In this document: positions 15,960 through 24,463 of the stretch, one piece after another
Position numbering within the stretch: the stretch's first letter is position 1
How the letters are laid out: every line of letters begins with the position of its first letter
Source: an uncultured Alphaproteobacteria bacterium
GTDB taxonomy: Bacteria; Pseudomonadota; Alphaproteobacteria; Rs-D84
DNA length: 64,000 bases
Reading direction: 5' to 3'
Assembly (NCBI GenBank): GCA_944392535.1
Contig: CALXWY010000004.1
Location: 1-64,000, forward strand
Notes under the pieces: model-generated
Databases searched by the model: none
The model's input: the letters and a program-made list of their open reading frames with translations, nothing else
What the model was told of the DNA's origin: nothing
Program-made: the position numbers and the translations under genes

Positions 15960-17243
15960 TTATTTTTTACCCAGTTTGTTAAAGAATTTTTTTGTGTTGT
16001 CCCACAGTTTTTTTGCGTCTTTGGATAAATTTGTACCAAAACTGGCGTCAATTTTGCCGCCAAAGTTATCTTTGGCAATACTGTCGGCGCGCGATGCCAA
16101 GTATGCAACCAGGCATCCCGTTAATAATGTTACAATAAATCCATTGTTTTCTAATGTTGGTATATCTGTTGCGTTATTCAAACTGACTGTCCCAGATAAC
16201 AGGGCCGCACATATGGCAATTACAACAGACAATGATACAAAATAAACAGCCGCATTAATAAAACGTTCAATCTGTCGGTTCAGTGTTTCTGTTTTGAATA
16301 ATCCCAGGAATCCGTTAAATATATCACCGGCGATACCCTTGTATGATGTTTTGCCAATCGTTTCACTGATTGCCGTGAATGGTAACAGCAGCACAGCCAA
16401 GAATAAATCAACAATAACCCCCAGTCCCATAAACGCAAACTTAAATGCGTTATAGATAAATATTACAATAAATGCAATTCCAACCAATACAGTAAAAGCA
16501 CTGGTCCCAATGCCATTAACAACCCATTGCCATCCGGTGGCAACCGCTGTTACGAAAAATCCAGACAGCCGTGTCGGCAGGCACATCATATCTGCGGCGG
16601 CGTCGGAATTAATAATCATGTTGGGCGACGTATGTGTCGCAGCATATTGATGTATCGCCGCACACGTATCGGGTAATTGAACGCCGATAACATTTGTAAC
16701 CGCGTTTAATATCAGGTCAGATAAATATGTTGCAACACCGATAATCGGCCCCATTACCCACATAAAAACCTGGGCCGGGCCAAATGCCAAGATGATAATC
16801 CATATTGCCAGAACAGCGCCTTTTTTGACCAGGTTAACGCCCAATTCCATTGCACTGGAACCCTTGGTCATCATGTTGTATGCTTCAAACATCACCCAGA
16901 ATATGTACGCAACAATTAAAAATATTATTACAAATCGTACCAGCGAATTGTCTAAAACTTCCCCCACCAGCGATAATCCGTTCATTAATGCCAGTCCAAT
17001 TTTCGCCTCTATGGGTACATAATCGGGCACCAGTGTTTTTTCTGTGGATGATTGTTCAAACGCCGTTATATCGTCTTTCAGATTTGTTGTGAACAGCCCC
17101 ATGTTACTGTCTGTGGCCCATGTTCCATAATCGCCAATTTCCGACATCGGGACATTTGCGGTGGCCGCACCCGCCGGGCCCATCATCACCACCATGACGA
17201 TAAGTACCAGAAGTTTTATAAAGATGCGTTTCAGTTTTTTCAT
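15960..17243 (-). CDS. VirB6/TrbL-like T4SS inner-membrane protein (copy 4 of the minus-strand cluster)
   Basis: A 427-residue polytopic protein with a signal peptide (MKKLKRIFIKLLVLIVMVVMMGPAGA cleaved near GAA) and about seven hydrophobic helices, the typical VirB6/TrbL layout. This family forms part of the inner-membrane channel of type IV secretion systems. Two Cys (PDTCAAI, MMCLP) lie in a middle periplasmic loop. The C-terminus is a Lys-rich amphipathic tail (KDAKKLWDNTKKFFNKLGKK) like those of the neighbouring copies. I use ATG 17243 rather than the GTG at 17246. It begins 6 nt after the stop of the gene before it, so it is the last gene of a four-gene operon. Confidence 0.7.
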   Translation of the reverse strand: MKKLKRIFIKLLVLIVMVVMMGPAGAATANVPMSEIGDYGTWATDSNMGLFTTNLKDDITAFEQSSTEKTLVPDYVPIEAKIGLALMNGLSLVGEVLDNSLVRFVIIFLIVAYIFWVMFEAYNMMTKGSSAMELGVNLVKKGAVLAIWIIILAFGPAQVFMWVMGPIIGVATYLSDLILNAVTNVIGVQLPDTCAAIHQYAATHTSPNMIINSDAAADMMCLPTRLSGFFVTAVATGWQWVVNGIGTSAFTVLVGIAFIVIFIYNAFKFAFMGLGVIVDLFLAVLLLPFTAISETIGKTSYKGIAGDIFNGFLGLFKTETLNRQIERFINAAVYFVSLSVVIAICAALLSGTVSLNNATDIPTLENNGFIVTLLTGCLVAYLASRADSIAKDNFGGKIDASFGTNLSKDAKKLWDNTKKFFNKLGKK

Positions 17244-17249
17244 CACAGA

Positions 17250-18692
17250 TTACTTTTTCCCGACCGCCTTGGATATTGTTTCAAATATTTGTTGTGGTGC
17301 ATGCCAGATTTTTTTACCTAAATCTTTTGCCCAGTTTCCAAAGTCAAAACTTTCTTTGCCACCAACATTTAATATTCCATCAATTTTTGGTTTTATGATA
17401 TATAAATATAAACAGAACAATCCAATCATAATTAACAAGAATTCCCATGCGTTACCCATAAAATCAAATGCGCCGGGATATTCGCGTTCCACCGCCGCGC
17501 GTTGCGCGGTAAAGCAGTTTTTGAATACATCTTTATCCATTTCGCCATTGGCGGTGGCAACTTGTTCGCATGTTGAAAATACGTTTACGACCGCCATTGT
17601 TTGGGCGTCTGGATTTTGAATTTCTGCGCCCATCATGGGGGGTAATATCGCACTGTATCCATCACGCGGTCCGGGGAAATATGTGTCTGCGGCGAATGAT
17701 ACAGTTGCATATATTATTAATGTTTTCAATGTAATACCCACAACTTGGATTGCTGTTTTAACCAACAGGTCAATTGATTTTTTTACAACCCCAGATGCCA
17801 ACGACCAAGTTTGTTCAAATGCCGCCGCCGCCAGTAATAATGGCAAGAATATTATCACAAAGACCAATTTGAATACCACAGATAATACTTGGAATACTAA
17901 ATCAAAACCGATAATTAAAAATATCAATACTAACGCCAGGCCAACAACCCATGTTATCGCGCCACCCCCCATATCCAGCCACGCGTAATTCATTAATGAA
18001 AATCCACCCGCTGCCCCGGCCAGCATGACACTGTTTATATTTCCCATAACACACATAAAAGGCTGCAATATTGGGTTCAATATATCGTTTTCTGTACCTG
18101 TTGTGGTATTGGTCATTGCGCCGCATGTCGCAGCATCACTGACCCCTGTTGCCGCCATAGACAATTCTGCGCCGACAAACAGCACCGGCGTAATGGTTAT
18201 GTTCGCAACCGTTTTTAACGCGCCAACACCCCCCATACCTAATGCGCCCATCAGCGCGCCGACAATCAGTACACGGGCACCTTGCCGCCATACTTTGTCA
18301 AACCATGCTTTTAATTCCAGTTTCTTTTCATCTGTATTCAGTTTTTGAGTGTTTTTTGCCGCATCAAATATATATTGTGCGGTATAAATAAATAAAAATA
18401 CACCAAAACCAATTGCCAGCAGTATCCATATATTATCAACCATTGCGGTCCAGAACATTTCAGCCGCCCGCCCGATGACACCAAATAATTCGGCGATATA
18501 TTTACATAAAAAGCACCCATTTGCGGTTGCAATATCACCGTTTGTCACACCAATTGCACCCAGAAAACCATCCATGCTGGTATACGTAATTGCTGCCCCA
18601 CTGATTGATGAAGACAGGTACCATATACCGATACCCAACGCAATTGCGCCCATCAGAAATCGTACGGCAATCATAATCAGTGATGATTTCAT
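17250..18692 (-). CDS. VirB6/TrbL-like T4SS inner-membrane protein (copy 3)
   Basis: A 480-residue polytopic protein. It has an N-terminal hydrophobic helix, a short CFLCKYI loop, several central helices (ILLAIGFGVFLFIYTAQ; WVVGLALVLIFLIIGFDLVF; LVFVIIFLPLLLAAAAFE), a periplasmic loop with CGAM and FMCV Cys, and a final helix before a basic tail ending SKAVGKK. This matches VirB6-type channel subunits. The start overlaps the upstream stop codon by 4 nt (ATGA), showing translational coupling. It is less similar to copies 2 and 5 than those are to each other. Confidence 0.7.
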   Translation of the reverse strand: MKSSLIMIAVRFLMGAIALGIGIWYLSSSISGAAITYTSMDGFLGAIGVTNGDIATANGCFLCKYIAELFGVIGRAAEMFWTAMVDNIWILLAIGFGVFLFIYTAQYIFDAAKNTQKLNTDEKKLELKAWFDKVWRQGARVLIVGALMGALGMGGVGALKTVANITITPVLFVGAELSMAATGVSDAATCGAMTNTTTGTENDILNPILQPFMCVMGNINSVMLAGAAGGFSLMNYAWLDMGGGAITWVVGLALVLIFLIIGFDLVFQVLSVVFKLVFVIIFLPLLLAAAAFEQTWSLASGVVKKSIDLLVKTAIQVVGITLKTLIIYATVSFAADTYFPGPRDGYSAILPPMMGAEIQNPDAQTMAVVNVFSTCEQVATANGEMDKDVFKNCFTAQRAAVEREYPGAFDFMGNAWEFLLIMIGLFCLYLYIIKPKIDGILNVGGKESFDFGNWAKDLGKKIWHAPQQIFETISKAVGKK

Positions 18693-19912
18693 TTGCCTGA
18701 ATCCTTTGGTTTATCGGTATCTGTTTTTTTATCATCGGATTTTCCGCCACTTATGATTGTGGCACCGATGTTTTTAGCGGTGTTGGCAACAGCCTTGGTT
18801 AATTGCATTGCGTCATTTGCCAGTTGTTCAGATAATGCTTTTTCTTCGCCAACGCCGAATGATTCCATTACCATTTTCGTTACATTGGGAATCTGCGAGT
18901 ATATAAAGTTTATCACATATATTAACACGACGCACGATGCAATGGTCATCATTTCCAGATTATCAAAAGACAAATCACTGGATAATATATTACCGCTGGT
19001 TATCATGGTCATAATTTCTGCGGATGATTGCCCAGGTGCCGCAAAGAATTTAGAAATTATTACCATTATAACTGTATATGTTAATACGGCTGCGGCCAAT
19101 GCAATAATTGCATTTATTAAGTTTTTTATTTGCTGGGTGCCGATGCTTTTACCCAATGTTGACAGCCAAGACGGCACATTGTCGGCACCTTTGAATGCTG
19201 CCAATATCAGCGACAATGGAAACAAGAACGCAAAGAAAGCCATCGCAACAATAATATCTGCAAAATAAAAACAGAATCGTACAAAGAATTTTATAAAACC
19301 ATAAAAAACATAAAACCCGACAAAGAACAAAATAATGTGTTTAATTAAATTACCGATGCCCAATAATGCGCGTATTGAAAATGCGCCGTCCATCAATGCA
19401 ATTCCCATTTTCATATACGATTGAAATTGGGTTATTGTTGTCTTCATCAGCATAATGATTTTATCGCGCAGTTGCGGGCGATAGAAACCATCATCAGACA
19501 TTTTCATTGGTTGATATGTTACTTTTTCATTTACTGTTTCAGAATCTGTTTGCAACATACTCTGTGTATATATTAATGCCAAATCTGCGACGGGTTCAAA
19601 AGTAATTGTTGTCACAAACCGCGGCAGATAAACCCCCATGCTTAAAAAAGTCAACGATACCAGTGAATTTATGATCACAGGCTTAACAGATTTCTGATAC
19701 CACGGGTCACCGACGCCGCCCTTGATATTTTTCCACACGGCATTTATCACGAAAAATGCGAACAATACACAGAATATAATCGCACAGAATATTACAAATT
19801 GATTATACACGGCCCCGGCCGCATCAGACACAATCTGGAACAGCCGGTCAAACACCGGACAGCCCCAGCACTGTACGGATGAATCAACCAAAGAATTCAT
19901 AAATTCGTTCAT
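18689..19912 (-). CDS. VirB6/TrbL-like T4SS inner-membrane protein (copy 2)
   Basis: A 407-residue polytopic protein. Near the N-terminus it has CWGCPVFDRLF, then a helix, then GVGDPWYQKS and YLPRFVTTITFEPV. The same order (CWxCxxF, DPW, LPR, EP) occurs in the divergent copy at 21275, so these two are close paralogues. Central helices follow, and the tail is Lys/Asp-rich (DDKKTDTDKPKDSGK). It is predicted to sit in the inner membrane as part of the T4SS channel. Its start overlaps the upstream stop by 4 nt, and its own stop overlaps the next start in the same way. Confidence 0.72.
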   Translation of the reverse strand: MNEFMNSLVDSSVQCWGCPVFDRLFQIVSDAAGAVYNQFVIFCAIIFCVLFAFFVINAVWKNIKGGVGDPWYQKSVKPVIINSLVSLTFLSMGVYLPRFVTTITFEPVADLALIYTQSMLQTDSETVNEKVTYQPMKMSDDGFYRPQLRDKIIMLMKTTITQFQSYMKMGIALMDGAFSIRALLGIGNLIKHIILFFVGFYVFYGFIKFFVRFCFYFADIIVAMAFFAFLFPLSLILAAFKGADNVPSWLSTLGKSIGTQQIKNLINAIIALAAAVLTYTVIMVIISKFFAAPGQSSAEIMTMITSGNILSSDLSFDNLEMMTIASCVVLIYVINFIYSQIPNVTKMVMESFGVGEEKALSEQLANDAMQLTKAVANTAKNIGATIISGGKSDDKKTDTDKPKDSGK

Positions 19913-21204
19913 TTCTTTTTAATCCACCCGATTGCTTTACCAATTGTTTTACCAAAATCTTTTGTTTTATTAACCAATTTTGTTGTGTCTTTCTTTACCG
20001 TGTTGTACATGTTGTCCATCCCGACACCAACATATTCATTCAATTTTTCACGTGTTAAATTAAATATCTTCATCATCAAATAGAACGTTAGTATTGACGA
20101 CATCCACAATAACGAATGTTGGCCGAATCCCAACGCAGTATTTGCAACCTGGGGGACATTAGATGTCGCAACCCCGCCGGCGGCAACGACGAATACCGAT
20201 GAACTCCATTGAAACAACGATTTTATAATCGCAACATTTACACACAATATAAACGCACATGCAATCATTGTTATGACCAGTTTTTGCAGTGCCTTGATAA
20301 TACCGCCAAACGCCGGCCAGATATCAAACCATTTATCACTGCGTTTTGCCACGTATGCCAGGACCTGGAATGGATACAGCACCAGCGCCATGCCAAAGTT
20401 AAATATCGCCTGGATAATCAGCATCGCCATAAACAAATTGCTGGCCACAAATGTGAAGATTAAAACCAGTCCTGTAACCACGTTCAACAGATTTTCACCG
20501 CCGTGCGGAATCAGGGTTAACATCCCGCGCAACCCATTGGTCAAGAAATCAAATCCGCGTTTAATCACCTGGTTATTTGCGTGTGATATATCTGCCACAG
20601 GTTGCACCAAAAACTCACAACTGGATTGTGAAATCCATCCTTGTTGAATAACTGATGGCGGGCATTCAACATGTGGGGCGGAAATTCCAGTGTCGTTTAA
20701 TGTGTCCAGTATACTTTCGGTATAGATTGCGCCGAACTGCAAAAACGGGTTAACCAGCCATTCGGTCAGATATATCGGCTTTAATTGCAATAATACAACC
20801 GCTGCGATAATTGCGCGTATGGTGGGCTTTAACATATTTGTTGCGATTGTCATGCCACCGACGCCATCTGACATAGATTCCCCACCAGAAATATCCAGCA
20901 TGGATGAAAATGTTTTCGGAAAATACAGTTTTAATAAATATCCCGCCAATGATATGGCCAAGAATCCCCAAACCAAGATATAAATAATACCATCGCCGTT
21001 GCCGACAAAAAATTCATAACCACCGGTTGCAATGGCCATCAATGCATCCAGGATTATTGGAATAAACGGGGCCAGATTCAGTGAATCAACCAATGAATAA
21101 TCGGCGGCATACGCACTGGATGATGTGCAAAACACAGCGACGCATACAATCACTGGAATTATGCGCGTTATAATCGCCAAGATTTTTGACTTTAATTGAT
21201 TCAT
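19909..21204 (-). CDS. VirB6/TrbL-like T4SS inner-membrane protein (copy 1, first gene of the cluster)
   Basis: A 431-residue protein with a signal peptide (cleavage near SSAYAA) and six or seven membrane helices. Two Cys lie in a periplasmic loop (VECPP, SSCEF), and the tail is Lys-rich (KKDTTKLVNKTKDFGK...GWIKKK). This is a VirB6/TrbL-type channel subunit. The open frame extends 232 codons further upstream but runs antisense through the divergent copy at 21275, so it is not coding. The ATG at 21204 follows directly on a run of seven G; ATG 21216 is an alternative. It heads an operon of four membrane proteins. Confidence 0.72.
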   Translation of the reverse strand: MNQLKSKILAIITRIIPVIVCVAVFCTSSSAYAADYSLVDSLNLAPFIPIILDALMAIATGGYEFFVGNGDGIIYILVWGFLAISLAGYLLKLYFPKTFSSMLDISGGESMSDGVGGMTIATNMLKPTIRAIIAAVVLLQLKPIYLTEWLVNPFLQFGAIYTESILDTLNDTGISAPHVECPPSVIQQGWISQSSCEFLVQPVADISHANNQVIKRGFDFLTNGLRGMLTLIPHGGENLLNVVTGLVLIFTFVASNLFMAMLIIQAIFNFGMALVLYPFQVLAYVAKRSDKWFDIWPAFGGIIKALQKLVITMIACAFILCVNVAIIKSLFQWSSSVFVVAAGGVATSNVPQVANTALGFGQHSLLWMSSILTFYLMMKIFNLTREKLNEYVGVGMDNMYNTVKKDTTKLVNKTKDFGKTIGKAIGWIKKK

Positions 21205-21257
21205 CCCCCCCAACATTAATTTTATCTTTTCAATTATATCACATTTAATGCAAAATA

Positions 21258-21266
21258 TGATATACT
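21258..21266 (+). promoter_or_regulatory. Extended -10 promoter for the divergent VirB6-like gene
   Basis: TGA-TATACT with -10 at 21261-21266, exactly 8 nt before ATG 21275. No Shine-Dalgarno is present, so a leaderless mRNA is predicted. The divergent minus-strand operon starts 70 nt away, so the two probably share control signals. Confidence 0.55.
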
Positions 21267-21274
21267 TAAAAACA

Positions 21275-22564
21275 ATGAACAGACTAAAAAAATTCTGGAT
21301 AATTTTTTTATCTTTTCTGCCATTTTCGGCGGGGGCTGTTGCGCCATTTGTTGTTGGGGCAATTGCCGGCGTTGGTGTAATTGCCGGTTTTTCAATATAT
21401 CGTACCGTGGCACCGGTTAATATGTCTGATGCGCTGGATTTCTTTTCAACATGTTGGTCGTGCCAAATGTTTTCTGATGTTATGGCAACAATGGGTGGAC
21501 TGTTACCACGTGTGTACAGTGCAATTGGCACGGTTATTTTACCATTTGCGGCGATATTATTGGCGGTTTGGTTTGCGTGGAAATTGTTTTCTGGATTTAT
21601 TAACGCAAAATTAGAAGATCCATGGGCGCTGACGGGTAATTTTGGCACGCAACTGATAAAATTGTGCTTTGTTGGTGCGTTGCTGATGGCGCCATTACCA
21701 CGGCTGTTGACCAGTGTTGTTATTGAACCAATATTTAATGTCGGACTGTCGTTAAATCGTGTCGTCGCAGGAAATGATGAATTTGCCGAATGCATGGTTG
21801 CGACGGCGTTGGCGGACCCAACATCGGCCAGTGTTGATGCGGCGTCATCTGGGGCGTTTTCGCCGAACTTGCGCCACAGTTTGGCATGTGAAATTGCCAA
21901 TGTACATCAAATGACTGGGCTGGGGATGACGGTCGGATGGACTATGCTGAATATGGCGTTTAATGAAGAATATATGCACAAGATTATGTGGGTAATACCA
22001 ATATTTCCGAATGTACCGATTTTCTTTGCTGGGTTATTAATACTGGTACTGTTTTTCATGGCGCTGTTGCCCGTTCCGTTATATTTTCTGGAAGTTTTTA
22101 TAAAATTGTCTATGGATTTAATAATGTTGCCATTAATGCTGCTGTCGTGGCTGTTCAAAGGCTGGCCGATTTTCCCAAACGGTGGGCGTAATATACGCAG
22201 TATCATAGATGATGTTATAAAATCTACATTGGGAATTGCGCTGGTTGGGGTGTTTATAACATTTGCCGTAATGTTTTTGAATGCAGTGTTTGGTCGCTGG
22301 CATGGTGCTGACAGATTGGCGGCGGCATTGGCACAAAACGATGCAACATTGCTGATGGACGGATTGATGATGCGTAATGACAGTATAATAACGATTCTGC
22401 TGATGGGAATATTTGTCGCGATGTTTATGACAATGATACCGGCATTAGTAAAAACTTTGTTCAGCCAGGTTGAAATACCGCAAACTTTCTATGAAACAGC
22501 CAAAAAAGACATAAATAAAGTGTGGGCAAATGCCAAGAAATGGTACGAATCATTAAAAAAATAA
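21275..22564 (+). CDS. VirB6/TrbL-like T4SS inner-membrane protein (divergent copy 5)
   Basis: A 429-residue polytopic protein with a signal peptide (MNRLKKFWIIFLSFLPFSAGA). It then has CWSCQMFSDVM, a hydrophobic helix, KLEDPWALTG and LPRLLTSVVIEPIFNVG, the same motif order as copy 2. A pair of Cys (AECMV, LACEI), several helices (ILVLFFMALLPVPLYFLEVF) and a basic tail (AKKDINKVWANAKKWYESLKK in outline) follow. A VirB6-like T4SS channel subunit is the best call. ATG 21275 is chosen over 21248, which lies upstream of the -10 box. Confidence 0.72.
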   Translation: MNRLKKFWIIFLSFLPFSAGAVAPFVVGAIAGVGVIAGFSIYRTVAPVNMSDALDFFSTCWSCQMFSDVMATMGGLLPRVYSAIGTVILPFAAILLAVWFAWKLFSGFINAKLEDPWALTGNFGTQLIKLCFVGALLMAPLPRLLTSVVIEPIFNVGLSLNRVVAGNDEFAECMVATALADPTSASVDAASSGAFSPNLRHSLACEIANVHQMTGLGMTVGWTMLNMAFNEEYMHKIMWVIPIFPNVPIFFAGLLILVLFFMALLPVPLYFLEVFIKLSMDLIMLPLMLLSWLFKGWPIFPNGGRNIRSIIDDVIKSTLGIALVGVFITFAVMFLNAVFGRWHGADRLAAALAQNDATLLMDGLMMRNDSIITILLMGIFVAMFMTMIPALVKTLFSQVEIPQTFYETAKKDINKVWANAKKWYESLKK

Positions 22565-22615
22565 AAAATCAAGTCCTTTATTTAACGCCACCCCCTTTTT
22601 TGTATCATCCGAATC

Positions 22616-22624
22616 TGATATAAT
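22616..22624 (+). promoter_or_regulatory. Extended -10 promoter for a leaderless gene
   Basis: TGA-TATAAT (-10 at 22619-22624), exactly 8 nt before ATG 22633, with no Shine-Dalgarno. Confidence 0.6.
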
Positions 22625-22632
22625 TCATATCA

Positions 22633-23151
22633 ATGAAACAGTTTCCGATTCTTTATTGGCCACGCAATACAACCGGTGATTCTGATTACCAGTTATCGCG
22701 CAAGGTTATAAATACCGAAACCGGCGTGATGCCTGATGTTATAACAGGTGATTTTGATTTGTTATCGGTATTGGCGGCCAATCCAGGGGCGACGGTATAT
22801 TATCCTGTATTTTGTGAATCCACCGGCTGGTGGGGGGAATTGTTGGGTGGTAATGCCCTTGTAACAGATAAACTGATAATATCGCCGGAATGCCAATTGA
22901 TGGTAATTGTGTCTGATGGCAATACAATGGCGCATTCGCGTGGCGGTAAAAATCAATTGCTGGCGGCGGAAATATACCCGGCCAGTGGTTTTTTCAAGAA
23001 AATGAATTCTGGAATCGCAACAGTTGCAGATATGTTGGCCACAGATGCCGGAACGATACTGGCGTTGTTTTCTGGAAAGAACCAGGGCCAGTTTATAAAT
23101 ATTCTGGAATCAACCGGCAATGCGTATTTGGGATGTATTGGCCGGTATTAA
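22633..23151 (+). CDS. Hypothetical protein
   Basis: A 172-residue protein I do not recognise. It reads as a compact mixed alpha/beta protein with no signal peptide; the C-terminal half has a weakly hydrophobic helix (IATVADMLATDAGTILALF). Three Cys are present (PVFCEST, SPECQL, LGCIG). Placement right after the divergent VirB6-like gene could mean a T4SS role, but it has its own promoter and nothing in the sequence shows this. Predicted to be translated from a leaderless mRNA. Confidence 0.55.
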   Translation: MKQFPILYWPRNTTGDSDYQLSRKVINTETGVMPDVITGDFDLLSVLAANPGATVYYPVFCESTGWWGELLGGNALVTDKLIISPECQLMVIVSDGNTMAHSRGGKNQLLAAEIYPASGFFKKMNSGIATVADMLATDAGTILALFSGKNQGQFINILESTGNAYLGCIGRY

Positions 23152-23165
23152 TATGCGAATATTGC

Positions 23166-23193
23166 TTGATTTCTGAAAAAATACTTGTATAAT
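23166..23193 (+). promoter_or_regulatory. Promoter of rpmE
   Basis: TTGATT (23166-23171), 16-nt spacer, perfect TATAAT (23188-23193). It leaves a leader of about 30 nt that contains an AAAAGGG Shine-Dalgarno. Confidence 0.7.
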
Positions 23194-23229
23194 TTCGTGG
23201 CTTAAAAGAATTAATAAAAGGGTAATACG

Positions 23230-23442
23230 ATGAAAAAAGGGATTCATCCAGAATACTATGCAATCAAAGTAACCAGAACAGATGGTAAAACCATAGAAAT
23301 GTTCTCTTCGGTTAATAAAGATTTGGTATTATCTACGGATAACCTGAATCATTCTGCATGGACGGGCCAGCGTAATGATGCCGCCGACAAGGGGCGTCGT
23401 GCATCTGAATTCAAAACAAAATTCGCAGGATTCAAATTTTAA
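23230..23442 (+). CDS. rpmE: 50S ribosomal protein L31
   Basis: A 70-residue L31. MKKGIHPEYY at the start, HSAWTGQ in the middle and FKTKFAGF near the end are typical of the alphaproteobacterial form. The zinc-binding Cys residues of other L31 types are absent, as in the Cys-minus subgroup. AAAAGGG lies before the ATG. The SuhB-like gene starts 27 nt downstream and is probably cotranscribed. Confidence 0.93.
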   Translation: MKKGIHPEYYAIKVTRTDGKTIEMFSSVNKDLVLSTDNLNHSAWTGQRNDAADKGRRASEFKTKFAGFKF

Positions 23443-23469
23443 TAATATTGCTTCTGGTGGGGGCATAAA

Positions 23470-24174
23470 ATGGATTTGTTAATCAAAGGTTCAACCGAAC
23501 TGAATAAGATGTTTATGGCGTTACAACGGACGGCGTCTGGGTTACGTCATGATTTCGGCGAAGTTGAAAATTTGCAACAATCATTACGCGGTGCGCGTGA
23601 TTTTGTTAACAAGGCTGCCGCCCGAATTGAAGAATCAATATTGGATGATTTGTTGTTGGTGCGCCCATCGGCGGGGTTGTTGACCCCGAATGTAACGCAT
23701 GCGGGGGCGTCGCGTGACGAATTTGTTTTGTCTTTGTCGGGTGCGGCGAATTTTGTGCGTGCCAATCCACACTTTGCAATATCGTTGGCATTGCGTTCTG
23801 GGGACGAAACGAAAATTGCATTGGTGTATTCACCAATTGACGAACGCCTGTACTATGCCGAACAGAATCGTGGTGCGTATGTGTTTTCGGCATATCATTC
23901 GGCGCGTGTTCGTGTTTCTAATTTATCTGAACCATCTGATTTAACGGTGGCATATAACACATCTGGGGCGCGCCCGACTGTTGGCGATGTTCGCCGTACT
24001 GGATGTCCGGCGTTGGATATGGCATGGGTTGCATCGGGTAAATTTGATGGTTTTGTATCTGATATATTGGATTATGCCGAAATTGCCGCTGGGGACCTGT
24101 TGGTACGTGAAGCGGGCGGTCGCGTCACAATGGATGGCGAATTAATTGCATCAAACGGAAAAATAGAATTATAA
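23470..24174 (+). CDS. SuhB/inositol monophosphatase-like protein, metal site lost (probable pseudoenzyme)
   Basis: A 234-residue protein of the inositol monophosphatase fold. Matching segments are NFVRANPHFAISLALRSG, VYSPIDERLYYAEQNRGAY, RRTGCPALDMAWVASGKFDGF and IAAGDLLVREAGG. The catalytic ligands are gone: the DPLDGT motif reads LSLSGA, the upstream Glu-Glu-Ser position is not conserved, and the Asp of WDxAAG is Glu. It should not hydrolyse phosphate esters by the usual two-metal mechanism. SuhB also acts without catalysis in rRNA antitermination in E. coli, so a regulatory role beside rpmE is plausible. The sequence is intact, so this is not a broken gene. Confidence 0.8.
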   Translation: MDLLIKGSTELNKMFMALQRTASGLRHDFGEVENLQQSLRGARDFVNKAAARIEESILDDLLLVRPSAGLLTPNVTHAGASRDEFVLSLSGAANFVRANPHFAISLALRSGDETKIALVYSPIDERLYYAEQNRGAYVFSAYHSARVRVSNLSEPSDLTVAYNTSGARPTVGDVRRTGCPALDMAWVASGKFDGFVSDILDYAEIAAGDLLVREAGGRVTMDGELIASNGKIEL

Positions 24175-24200
24175 AAACGCCAATTTGGCGTTTTTTTTTG
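24173..24200 (+). terminator. Terminator after the SuhB-like gene
   Basis: Stem AAAACGCCAA / TTGGCGTTTT followed by a long T-run. Confidence 0.88.
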
Positions 24201-24204
24201 TGAG

Positions 24205-24284
24205 TGACCCGGTACTGCCATGACGGCAGTTTTTTTGATGCTTTTCAGGAGAGAGAAACATCACAGATTGTTTTTTCCGGGTCA
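24205..24284 (+). other. Structured intergenic element, possible small RNA
   Basis: TGACCCGG (24205-24212) pairs perfectly with CCGGGTCA (24277-24284). Inside is a second perfect hairpin ACTGCC (24214-24219) / GGCAGT (24225-24230) followed by six T, which by itself looks like a terminator. An AGGAGAG sequence lies in the unpaired part. The rest of the 24285-24463 gap holds only the promoter region of the next gene. I cannot match this to a known RNA family. Confidence 0.35.
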
Positions 24285-24463
24285 AAATGATTCTTGTTTG
24301 TAAAATGATGTATACAGAAATATTTCCGCTGGATACACCTTGCGCAACGCAGGCTGAATTCTATCAGCAAAAAAAAATATTTCCAGTATAAAATTTTCTG
24401 GCACAAAAAATTGCAAACACAATACTTGCAAAGGCATAATAAATATCCTAGAATTCGCACGTT

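Noticed and set aside
21205-21900. N-terminal extension of VirB6-like copy 1
   Set aside because: It would lie antisense within the divergent VirB6-like gene and has a Ser/Thr/Asn-rich non-membrane composition.
24245-24460. 71-residue minus-strand frame rich in Cys
   Set aside because: No ribosome site; it runs through the promoter region of the PBP gene and composition is that of non-coding AT-rich DNA.
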